This document shows positions 1-5,846 of a stretch of DNA of 5,846 nucleotides, piece after piece (within the stretch, counting starts at the first letter, position 1; each line of letters starts with the position of its first letter). The notes below the pieces were generated by a model. It did no database searches and was not told the origin of the DNA. It was given only the letters and a program-made list of their open reading frames with translations. The stretch covers positions 8,323-14,168 of the forward strand of contig PAYF01000035.1 of NCBI GenBank assembly GCA_002714745.1. The letters are read 5' to 3'. A program made the translations under genes and the position numbers. The DNA comes from Methanobacteriota archaeon. GTDB taxonomy: Archaea > Thermoplasmatota > Poseidoniia > Poseidoniales > Thalassarchaeaceae.

Positions 1-3000
1 CGATCGGGAATCGGAACTCCGAGAACCAGATTTAGATCGATTTGGCCGGCTACAAAGAGCAACCCCGCAATTGCTGCTATCTTAGTCATCCTGATGATGG
101 TGGCTTCTCAGCATGCTACCTACGGCATAGACTCCGGAATTCCTCGAGGAGAGGCTGCGGCAACAGATGTTGATCAAACATTACACGACATAGCCCCCGA
201 CTTCCTCAGGGCCGAGGTCCTAGGCCTCTCTGTTCTCAAGAGTGAGGGCTACAATCCAGAATCTGAGATGTGGTACATGGGCACCTTTGGACCCGGCTTT
301 AATAGCGGCTCTTGGAATCTGGCCTATGATTGGTTGTCCGAACAGGATTCAGATATGAGCTTCAGCGAGCGACCAGCCTTTGTTTCTTGGTGGGACTACG
401 GATTCCAAGCACTGGCGCAAGGTCAGCACCCAACGGTGGCTGACAACTTCCAGTCAGGAATTCCTCATAGTGGAGGAATGCTGCTCTCAAATAGCCAGGA
501 GGACACCCTCGCCCTGTTCATCACCACTATTGCCCAAGGTGACCGCCGCTACAACGACGGACCTGGATTCTCCGACTCGTTCATCTCGGCCCTCTCTCAA
601 CACATGACAGAAGAGCAGTTGGAGGAGTACTCGAATATCCTGTCCATAGAGGTCAATGACGAGTCATTCGTACTGTCCCGGGCAATGGCCATAGTCGCAA
701 CAGACGACCACACAGAGTTGCTACGTGGCTATTCGCTCGACTCTCAAGGGTTACCTGAGCCTGACGAGAAGTGGGTCGTGATGATTGGAGGCAACCAGAT
801 GGGCAACTCCACCGACAACGAGACCGAGGCAATGGAGCTGTTCAACGCAACTCGACTGAACAACGCTCAGTTCGACATGGACACTACTCACTATTTAATC
901 GGAGGATATAGGTACACCAGCGATCTAATCGAGGATTTCAACGACGTCTCGACCGGCCTGCACAGGGCTAACGCAAAGCTCTCCATGAGCCGTGCGTTCT
1001 TATCGACTGCATTCGACATGGGTGAACTGGCGGCTATCTACCATGACATCACAGGTTTGGAATACGAGGTTCAAGACTACCAAGGGACGCTCGGAGAGAC
1101 TGTTGTACGCAACAATGACATCCGCTATTTTGCAATAGATAACCGCCTCTATCCACTAGGTGGGACCTATTATGGAGACTACCAATATCATCGCGGCCAG
1201 ACCACAGGAATCTTCCACGCACCGACCGGACTATCCGGCCTTGACATGGAGGATTACATCACTGCAATCTACGAAACCCAGCGTGGAGATGGCCCAATTA
1301 TCCCACGCTCTTCAGAGGAGTTCGAGGAGGAGTATCTGAACGACATTATCCGCCAGAGTTCCGGTGCTTCAGATTCGAACGAAATCATCAGAATGGTCGA
1401 TATCGATTACCAGCAGCAACCGGCTTTCTTCGAGACGATGGTTGCTAGATTCTACGTGGGATACTCGACTTCGATGCTAGGTTTGCCAGGTGACGCCGAT
1501 CAACCAGCCCCTCACTTCTATACATCAGGCACTCCTGGTTCGTATCTGGAGAATGCATACCCACTTCCGGGAGCCATGATGAACCACTTCGTACTAGCAA
1601 ACTGGTATGACGATGAGCGCTGTGAGTTGCTGGAAAACGGCTCAAAGATCGACGAGAACTGTTCCAACCCTACAATCGGTTCAGCCAATACTCAGGTCAA
1701 GATCATGAAGTACTACAGCGGTGCTACATTGGAGGGCACAGTTGAGCTAGAGGGCTTCGGAGCCATTCCTAACGCCAGAGTGATGTTCGAGAGGGACGCA
1801 TTTAGCGGCGAGGAGGCGGCCAATGCTGATGGACATGTAGTAGATGGAGATGACAGGACATACTGGATTCCTATTGGATATACTGACGCAGACGAGAACG
1901 GCCACTTCTCATACACCGTCCCAGCTGGAAAGATTAGAGTCTCTGCATTCATCGGCGAGCCAAACCTCGACGCAGCCAGATCTGCAATGATGACAAATGA
2001 TGTCGGCCAATCTCTCAGCGATATCTTCCAAGAAACTTCTGCAAGCCGTAACGTCAACCCGATTACCGGAATTCTGGCTAATGTATCAGGGGCTACATGG
2101 CTTTCAGAGACAATTGTCAATGTATCGGGAGAGGCAGGACACAGCAACGGCGAGCAGACTGTGTTTGGAAACGTATCAGTAGATCCTTCCTACGCTACAG
2201 GAAAACTGGTCTGGTCCGGCTCGACATTCTTCGATCAAGAACCCCTGACTAATGTAACGGTGGAGATTTCTCCATCGGCAGACCATGTCCAGATTCCTCC
2301 ACATTCGACGACAACATCCAGTGGAGTAGTCGAGGGTTATGACCTAGCGTTCGGAGGAATAGGTGAAGTCACATTCACTGGAGAAGGCTCTCTAATCACC
2401 CAAGGAGTTGTCACAGTTTCCGACTTCACAGGCAACCATTCTCAGATGATTTCTCACAATCACAGTTTGACGGGAGACGGTCTGTTTTCGGGCAGAGGTA
2501 CCCTCTCGGGTGATGTCACTGACGACATCGAGATTCCCGATTGCGGGGCCAACTCAACTATGCCTGAGAACCACTCGGCTTGTATTCTGGAATCGGGAGA
2601 CTTCCTGATTGAAGGCGACGTCAATGCTACTGGAAGATACACCTCTAATGGAACTACCAGTTTCACCAGGAGCCTGAGTCATGCTACCTTGGTCGGCTCC
2701 GGCTTGTTTGAAGTCGACACCTCAGGTGACCTCGATAGTTACGGTACAATCAATGGCACTTTCGCTAACGTCGAAGGAGAAGGTATCTTCAGCGGACCGA
2801 TGGTGCAACCCGGGACCTTCCACTTCGTTGATCTAGTTCCTGGCGTATACGATATCTCGGTCATTTTCTCTGACGGTACGACTGTTGATCTGGAAGAGCA
2901 GTTCATCATTCCATTGATTGGCAGCCCAGATGTGACTATCGTAGACATCGCAGGGGGATCAATTAGTGGATATCTGATTAACTCAACTGGCTCACCGATT

Positions 3001-5376
3001 AATAGTACCGTAGCGCTATTGGATGAAAACTCAACACACTCTGATGCCACTTCAGAATGCTCGGACTCCGGTTTCGCTCCATGTCTGCTAGTCCCGGATG
3101 AAGACGGCTTCTTCCAGTTCGGACCAATAGTCCCGGGCAACTACACTGCCCAGACTGATGTGGATGGAGATGGATTCCCCGAACTGTCCGAGGACTATAT
3201 CTTCAATCCTGAGATGAACATCGAGTATGAGTTCCCATCTCCGGTTCCCGATACTTCGGACCTAACTTTTACCCTCACAGAGAACGGTAACTTAGTGCCT
3301 GACCTAGATGTGACTCTGCGCCTAAAGAACGGCACAGGTGATCCCGCGTTTGTCGAATATGACAACGAATCTGGACATTACAGGGCCGAATTATCTAGAG
3401 GAACATGGATTCTGAATCATACCTTGTCCGAAGATATGCAGCTCTGGGAGCAGATAGAAGTCGGCGAGGATGACATTTACTCCGAGTATGAATTCGAAGT
3501 CAGCATCCGTATCAACGGCACTGTGTACTATGATGAAGATTTAGAGTTCAATGAAGACGGTCCAGACGAAGGCAAGTTCCTAGACTACGTTCAAGTCGAT
3601 TTCCATTGGGATGGATTCAGTACCGCTGCTCAGACTGATGGAGGAGGGCACTTCTCAGTGGTACTCCCTGAGGGGGCTGTTATCGACGCTACAGTTCAGT
3701 TACCGGGGGCAATGCTGAATCTAGTGAATGGAACTAGGTTCACCGTCACATCCGAGGGACCTAGCATCAATGGAGAGGAATTCGACAACCTCACTCTTAT
3801 CGCTACTCCCGGATACCTTGTAGAAGGAACTGTCAACATCAACAGAGAGGATAATCCTCTGCAATCATATTACGGAGGATGGCAGCCGATTGTGGTCACA
3901 GCAGACAATTCAGAGACCGAGGTTCGATGGCACGTCAGTGTGATGCCCAACGGCCATTTCCTGATGACTCTGCCAGGAGGAAACTGGACATTCGATCTGG
4001 ATGCTGACTGGATTTCCTCTACCTCAACCAATCTCGAGGTCGACGGCAAGAACGATACTATCGACATCATCACTAGTCCAGTTAACAGCTCTGTTACGAT
4101 TAGCCTGTTCTTGGATCATAGCGCTGACAATAATGCTGACAATGGCACAGCAGTTACATTCCCATTCAGCATAGTGGACGCGTATAATAGCTCCAGAGTT
4201 GTTTACGAAGTATTGGAGAACGGAAGCGAGTGGACTCAGGACGGCCTAGCAGAACTATCACTTGAACCAGGAAACTATCGTATTGATGTAGAGACATCCA
4301 ATCCTGAGACTGATCACTTTGGAACCAGAATAATGACCGGTTCAACCCGCTTCGATGTCGGCCTACTGGGCGGCTCGATTGAGAGGTCTCTGGGCTTTGA
4401 TCCCGAGTGGAGAGTCAATATCACATTCACCAACGAGAGCGGAGGAGTTCTTTCCGGACATCTTGTGAAGATGACCAATACCGAGTCCGGATGGGTCCTG
4501 TCTCACACTACTGATGATGACGGCAGATGGAATGCCCATATCCCAGAGGGAGACTGGATAGTAACCATCACACCGTTTGAGACTTCACAACAGGTACGGG
4601 AGATTCTGCGCGAACTCATCACTGTCTCCTCAGAGAATGCAGGAGATGACATCTCAATGTCGACTATTGAGGCAGCAATAATCGAGGTGATTTTGTACGA
4701 AGATTACTCGGGCGAACCCATCGATGGCGTAACTGCCACATTGTCTTCCCTGGAAGGCCTAGGCTCGGTATCTTTCGACTCTACCGGCTCTGTCGGAGAA
4801 GCATATATCGTAACAGCTCCCGGAGACTGGGAGGTCCTACTAAATGTTACAGACGACGGAGAGAGGTGGGTCTTGGATGCAGACGGTTCAACCTCCATCA
4901 GCGCAATTCCTGGAGATAACCCAACATTGAATCTGACAGCAATGAAGTTCGCTGAACTTGGAGGGAATGTGTTCTGGGACTTCAACGATGACAATTCATC
5001 CGATGTCGGCGAGGGCATCTTCAACGCGACAATCCACATCAATGGCGATGAAGGCAACTACACTTCTAGCAGTGATAACGGCGGAGATTGGTCGCTATTC
5101 GTACCTGCGGGAACCGCATGGAACGTCGAAGTAGTAGTGGATGGGTTCTCGACCGAGAGCCTATCAGTTGCAGTTTCTGGTGTTTCCAATTCGGTCGATA
5201 TCGAGATGTCAGCACAACCCGTTCTAGTCGAGGGTACAATCTCATATATCGACGCAGAGCAACTATCTCTGATTTCCGAAGGAGTCACACTACAGTTGAT
5301 TCCTGTAGAGGGCATGGTGCGAGAGACAGTCACACCCGACAAGGAAATCATCGATGGCGCTTGGACCGGCAACTAG
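1..5376 (+). CDS. aglB: AglB/STT3-like oligosaccharyltransferase, C-terminal part, with giant repeat tail; 5' partial, ends at a suspect in-frame TAG
   Basis: This is the downstream part of a membrane oligosaccharyltransferase, which in archaea transfers a lipid-linked glycan onto Asn of N-x-S/T sequons outside the cell. The frame is open from base 1. The first ATG (94, residue 1) lies inside a hydrophobic helix and has no Shine-Dalgarno sequence, so the true start lies upstream, probably about 450-500 residues away by family length. In order: basic loop, membrane helix, WWDYG at 99-103 followed by an ADNFQSG segment (family-like substrate-site region), an RYFAIDNRLYP block at 344-354, an LPGAMMNHFVLAN segment, and QVKIMKYYSGA ending at 544, which resembles the (V/I)K-(I/F)-x-x-Y-x-x-GA close of AglB. 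Residues 545-1760 are beta-sandwich repeats not expected in an ordinary AglB. Seen: motifs and frame. Known: WWDYG is the STT3 hallmark. Inferred: surface location and activity. The DK-type motif is not clear. The TAG at 5374 probably does not mark the natural end. Confidence 0.85.
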   Translation, partial: RSGIGTPRTRFRSIWPATKSNPAIAAILVILMMVASQHATYGIDSGIPRGEAAATDVDQTLHDIAPDFLRAEVLGLSVLKSEGYNPESEMWYMGTFGPGFNSGSWNLAYDWLSEQDSDMSFSERPAFVSWWDYGFQALAQGQHPTVADNFQSGIPHSGGMLLSNSQEDTLALFITTIAQGDRRYNDGPGFSDSFISALSQHMTEEQLEEYSNILSIEVNDESFVLSRAMAIVATDDHTELLRGYSLDSQGLPEPDEKWVVMIGGNQMGNSTDNETEAMELFNATRLNNAQFDMDTTHYLIGGYRYTSDLIEDFNDVSTGLHRANAKLSMSRAFLSTAFDMGELAAIYHDITGLEYEVQDYQGTLGETVVRNNDIRYFAIDNRLYPLGGTYYGDYQYHRGQTTGIFHAPTGLSGLDMEDYITAIYETQRGDGPIIPRSSEEFEEEYLNDIIRQSSGASDSNEIIRMVDIDYQQQPAFFETMVARFYVGYSTSMLGLPGDADQPAPHFYTSGTPGSYLENAYPLPGAMMNHFVLANWYDDERCELLENGSKIDENCSNPTIGSANTQVKIMKYYSGATLEGTVELEGFGAIPNARVMFERDAFSGEEAANADGHVVDGDDRTYWIPIGYTDADENGHFSYTVPAGKIRVSAFIGEPNLDAARSAMMTNDVGQSLSDIFQETSASRNVNPITGILANVSGATWLSETIVNVSGEAGHSNGEQTVFGNVSVDPSYATGKLVWSGSTFFDQEPLTNVTVEISPSADHVQIPPHSTTTSSGVVEGYDLAFGGIGEVTFTGEGSLITQGVVTVSDFTGNHSQMISHNHSLTGDGLFSGRGTLSGDVTDDIEIPDCGANSTMPENHSACILESGDFLIEGDVNATGRYTSNGTTSFTRSLSHATLVGSGLFEVDTSGDLDSYGTINGTFANVEGEGIFSGPMVQPGTFHFVDLVPGVYDISVIFSDGTTVDLEEQFIIPLIGSPDVTIVDIAGGSISGYLINSTGSPINSTVALLDENSTHSDATSECSDSGFAPCLLVPDEDGFFQFGPIVPGNYTAQTDVDGDGFPELSEDYIFNPEMNIEYEFPSPVPDTSDLTFTLTENGNLVPDLDVTLRLKNGTGDPAFVEYDNESGHYRAELSRGTWILNHTLSEDMQLWEQIEVGEDDIYSEYEFEVSIRINGTVYYDEDLEFNEDGPDEGKFLDYVQVDFHWDGFSTAAQTDGGGHFSVVLPEGAVIDATVQLPGAMLNLVNGTRFTVTSEGPSINGEEFDNLTLIATPGYLVEGTVNINREDNPLQSYYGGWQPIVVTADNSETEVRWHVSVMPNGHFLMTLPGGNWTFDLDADWISSTSTNLEVDGKNDTIDIITSPVNSSVTISLFLDHSADNNADNGTAVTFPFSIVDAYNSSRVVYEVLENGSEWTQDGLAELSLEPGNYRIDVETSNPETDHFGTRIMTGSTRFDVGLLGGSIERSLGFDPEWRVNITFTNESGGVLSGHLVKMTNTESGWVLSHTTDDDGRWNAHIPEGDWIVTITPFETSQQVREILRELITVSSENAGDDISMSTIEAAIIEVILYEDYSGEPIDGVTATLSSLEGLGSVSFDSTGSVGEAYIVTAPGDWEVLLNVTDDGERWVLDADGSTSISAIPGDNPTLNLTAMKFAELGGNVFWDFNDDNSSDVGEGIFNATIHINGDEGNYTSSSDNGGDWSLFVPAGTAWNVEVVVDGFSTESLSVAVSGVSNSVDIEMSAQPVLVEGTISYIDAEQLSLISEGVTLQLIPVEGMVRETVTPDKEIIDGAWTGN
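64..120 (+). other. Predicted last transmembrane helix of the oligosaccharyltransferase
   Basis: These codons give a hydrophobic run (PAIAAILVILMMVAS and a few more residues). It is preceded by a basic segment rich in Arg and Lys (bases 1-57) and followed by acidic, soluble sequence. By the positive-inside rule the N-side is cytoplasmic and the rest of the protein is outside, as expected for the last helix of STT3/AglB before its globular C-terminal domain. The run is somewhat short (14 strongly hydrophobic residues), so the exact edges are approximate. Confidence 0.75.
121..1725 (+). other. Extracellular globular domain of the AglB-like enzyme
   Basis: Residues 10 to about 544. The domain starts with a helical segment (DVDQTLHDIAPDFLRAEVLGL). 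It then carries WWDYG at 99-103, a long acidic stretch with three sequons near 240-257, the RYFAIDNRLYP block followed by TTGIFHAP, an AFFETMVARFYVGY helix-like segment, PGAMMNHFVLANW, a close Cys pair (C510, C523), and the closing VKIMKYYSGA strand. The order matches my recall of archaeal AglB C-terminal domains, which usually end close to this last motif. The sequence between 104 and 340 is divergent and I could not place each family element in it. Confidence 0.7.
388..402 (+). other. WWDYG motif of STT3/AglB/PglB
   Basis: Five codons (tgg tgg gac tac gga) encode W99-W100-D101-Y102-G103. This is the invariant motif of oligosaccharyltransferase catalytic subunits and binds the hydroxyl of the +2 Ser/Thr of the acceptor sequon. 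It is followed by FQALAQGQHPTVADNFQSG, in the place where archaeal AglB proteins have a (V/L)A-(D/N)-x-x-(F/T) type segment. It is the strongest single piece of evidence for the family assignment. Confidence 0.92.
2341..2805 (+). other. Gly-rich beta-strand section of the tail
   Basis: Between about residues 750 and 904 the usual repeat motif gives way to short strands and Gly turns. A G-x-G-x-(F/L) element recurs at residues 763 (GEGSLIT), 794 (GDGLFSG), 868 (GSGLFEV) and 895 (GEGIFSG). The section also holds the cysteine pair C817/C830 and a dense group of sequons. It may be a beta-helix-like or elongated beta-sheet insert. I do not recognise a family. Confidence 0.5.
3157..3192 (+). other. 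EF-hand-like calcium-binding loop
   Basis: Residues 1022-1033 read DVDGDGFPELSE. This has Asp at loop positions 1, 3 and 5, Gly at 6, Glu at 9 and Glu at 12, a complete match to the EF-hand/dockerin-type loop. It follows directly on a repeat motif copy (VPGNYTAQT). Such loops in extracellular beta-sandwich tails usually stiffen the structure with calcium. Binding itself is inferred. Confidence 0.6.
4123..4143 (+). repeat. Short 9-base direct repeat, 12-base period
   Basis: GCTGACAAT occurs at 4123-4131 and again at 4135-4143, giving ADNNADNG in the protein. It is an in-frame duplication of four residues in a surface loop, probably from slippage, and it extends an Asp/Asn-rich linker. Confidence 0.6.
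4978..5013 (+). other. Second calcium-loop candidate in an SdrD-B-like unit
   Basis: Residues 1629-1640 read DFNDDNSSDVGE, with acidic or Asn residues at loop positions 1, 3, 5 and 9 and Glu at 12. It sits in GNVFWDFNDDNSSDVGEG, followed by IFNATIHI, which strongly resembles the start of SdrD-B-like repeats (G-x-V-F-x-D-x-N-x-(N/D)-G-x-x-D-x-G-E), a family known to bind calcium. A looser relative with YYDEDLEFNEDGPDEGKF is near residues 1145-1160. Confidence 0.6.
5374..5376 (+). other. In-frame TAG interrupting the coding frame
   Basis: The amber codon lies between TGN and SAEVEPGNW. Aligned on the conserved Gly of the repeat motif, it occupies the slot at minus seven where six other copies have F, W or Y. 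TGG, TAC and TAT are all one base away from TAG. The missing residue would also complete an N-x-S sequon. Nothing after it looks like a gene end: there is no spacer, no T-run and no new start signal. A nonsense mutation or base error is the simplest reading; readthrough or amber recoding is possible but unsupported here. Confidence 0.75.
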
Positions 5377-5846
5377 TCTGCCGAGGTTGAGCCCGGCAAC
5401 TGGATTCTCAGGGCTACCTATGAGGAAGGCAACCTGATTGCGATGGGTCTAGTTGTAGCCGAGGTAGTAACCGGATACATTCTCGATCTCGAGATGACGG
5501 AAGGTGGTTGGTTCCGAATGGATACAGAATGGCTGGATTACGATGGAGTGACAAGGACACTTGCAGATACGGATCTGCCCGATTCGCAGTTTGTTGACAG
5601 TCCGAATCTCATCATAAACACAGGTGCTGGAATGAGATGGGTCGAGGAAGTCAACGATGAAGGATTCATCGAGATGTTGATGATTCCCGGAACCATAGAT
5701 GCAACAAGTGAATTTGAAGTATCTCAGCGCAACCTGACAATGTCTTACATCGGCGGCCAAGGAGTTACAGTGAGTCCTGGCCAAGAGGCACCCCCGGTCA
5801 CCCTCTCGCACGTGCGCATAGTGAATCACGAAATCTCCATCTCAAC
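5377..5846 (+). pseudogene. Continuation of the AglB-like repeat tail beyond the in-frame TAG; 3' partial
   Basis: The same frame as the upstream gene stays open for 156 codons from the base after the TAG to the window edge; uniform random codons would do so about once in 2,000. The translation begins SAEVEPGNWILRA, the second half of a repeat motif whose first half lies before the stop. It continues in the same acidic, beta-rich style, with another motif copy (DEGFIEMLMIPG), a sequon in QRNLTM and no cysteine. The first in-frame ATG is at 5443, with no ribosome binding site, spacer or promoter that I can see. I therefore read this as the severed C-terminal part of the same protein, not a separate gene. 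If the TAG is a sequence error or is read through, this is ordinary coding sequence of the gene upstream. A membrane anchor or true end would lie beyond the window. Confidence 0.8.

Larger units (their letters stand above)
1726..5846 (+). repeat. Extracellular tail of divergent beta-sandwich repeats (protein-level repeats)
   Basis: From residue 545 to the window edge the protein carries about ten copies of one motif: an Asp/Asn/Ser-Gly turn, one residue, an aromatic, three residues, a hydrophobic, P-x-G, then often W or Y. Key copies have the aromatic at F605, Y1096, F1187, F1289, W1479 and W1666, each seven residues before the conserved Gly. Variants occur near 1004 (DGFFQFGPIVPG), 1386 (Ala in the aromatic place), 1571 (one residue shorter), across the TAG at 5374, and after it (DEGFIEMLMIPG). 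The pattern is typical of carboxypeptidase-regulatory-like, CNA-B and SdrD-B-like folds used as stalks or adhesive modules. Copies are diverged, with no obvious long DNA-level repeats. I infer an extended stalk or surface module; its function is unknown. Confidence 0.75.

Noticed and set aside
137..148. Adjacent EcoRI (GAATTC) and XhoI (CTCGAG) sites resembling a cloning linker
   Set aside because: The bases encode a sensible in-frame segment (SGIPRGE) between the membrane helix and the globular domain, with no break in frame or vector sequence either side. It is probably chance.
1713..2147. Minus-strand open frames of 100-145 codons (also near 2739-3140, 4704-5057 and 5058-5372)
   Set aside because: They mirror the codon bias of the plus-strand gene, give Ser/Pro-rich low-complexity products, and lack start signals or known motifs.
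4123..4143. Short direct repeat as an attachment or transposon target site
   Set aside because: It is a 12-base-period in-frame duplication inside a coding loop, with no element between the copies.
5374..5376. Pyrrolysine encoded at the TAG
   Set aside because: The position is a structural aromatic slot in a beta repeat, not a methylamine methyltransferase active site, and no pylS or tRNA-Pyl is visible. A one-base change from TGG or TAY is simpler. Not fully excluded.
5377..5442. Terminator or new promoter after the TAG
   Set aside because: There is no T-rich run, hairpin or TATA-box-like element. The stretch is clearly coding in the original frame.
5449..5829. Minus-strand open frame of 126 codons opposite the region after the TAG
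   Set aside because: The plus strand here continues the main protein with matching style and a repeat motif. The minus-strand product is rich in Cys and His with no recognisable domain or start signal, as expected of a shadow frame.

Overview
The window is almost entirely one very large protein-coding gene on the + strand. It enters from the left edge already in progress and is still open in the same frame at the right edge. It looks like the C-terminal half of an AglB/STT3-type oligosaccharyltransferase (the archaeal enzyme that N-glycosylates secreted and surface proteins). That enzyme is fused to an extracellular tail of roughly 1,370 visible residues made of repeated beta-sandwich-like units. 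Residue numbers here count from the ATG at base 94 as residue 1. That ATG is not the real start, because it lies inside a membrane helix and the frame is open to base 1.

Layout: bases 1-63 encode a basic, probably cytoplasmic loop. Bases 64-120 encode what I read as the last membrane helix of the enzyme. Bases 121 to about 1725 encode the extracellular catalytic-associated domain, with the STT3 hallmark WWDYG at residues 99-103 and an AglB-like closing segment ending in KYYSGA (539-544). From about base 1726 onward the protein is an acidic, Asn/Ser/Thr/Gly/Asp-rich tail. Its recurring motif is (D/N)G-x-aromatic, then x-x-x-hydrophobic-P-x-G-x-(W/Y), typical of carboxypeptidase-regulatory-like, CNA-B or SdrD-B-like beta-sandwiches. 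The tail also holds a Gly-rich beta section (about residues 740-930), two good EF-hand-like calcium loops, three close cysteine pairs (the only six cysteines visible) and about 39 N-x-S/T sequons over the visible protein.

An in-frame TAG at 5374-5376 interrupts the gene, but the same protein continues without a gap to the last base. The TAG falls inside one copy of the repeat motif, at the position where six other copies carry F, W or Y. It is therefore probably a one-base nonsense change (TGG, TAC or TAT to TAG), real or a sequence error, and not a natural gene end.

Organism: an archaeal AglB with an acidic, sequon-rich extracellular tail, mid-range GC and a compact layout suggests a marine planktonic archaeon of the Thermoplasmatota, such as Marine Group II (Poseidoniales). 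This is inference from protein style only; no marker gene or rRNA is present. I see no RNA genes, mobile elements, CRISPR arrays, promoters or terminators. Reading frames on the other strand look like shadows of the main gene.
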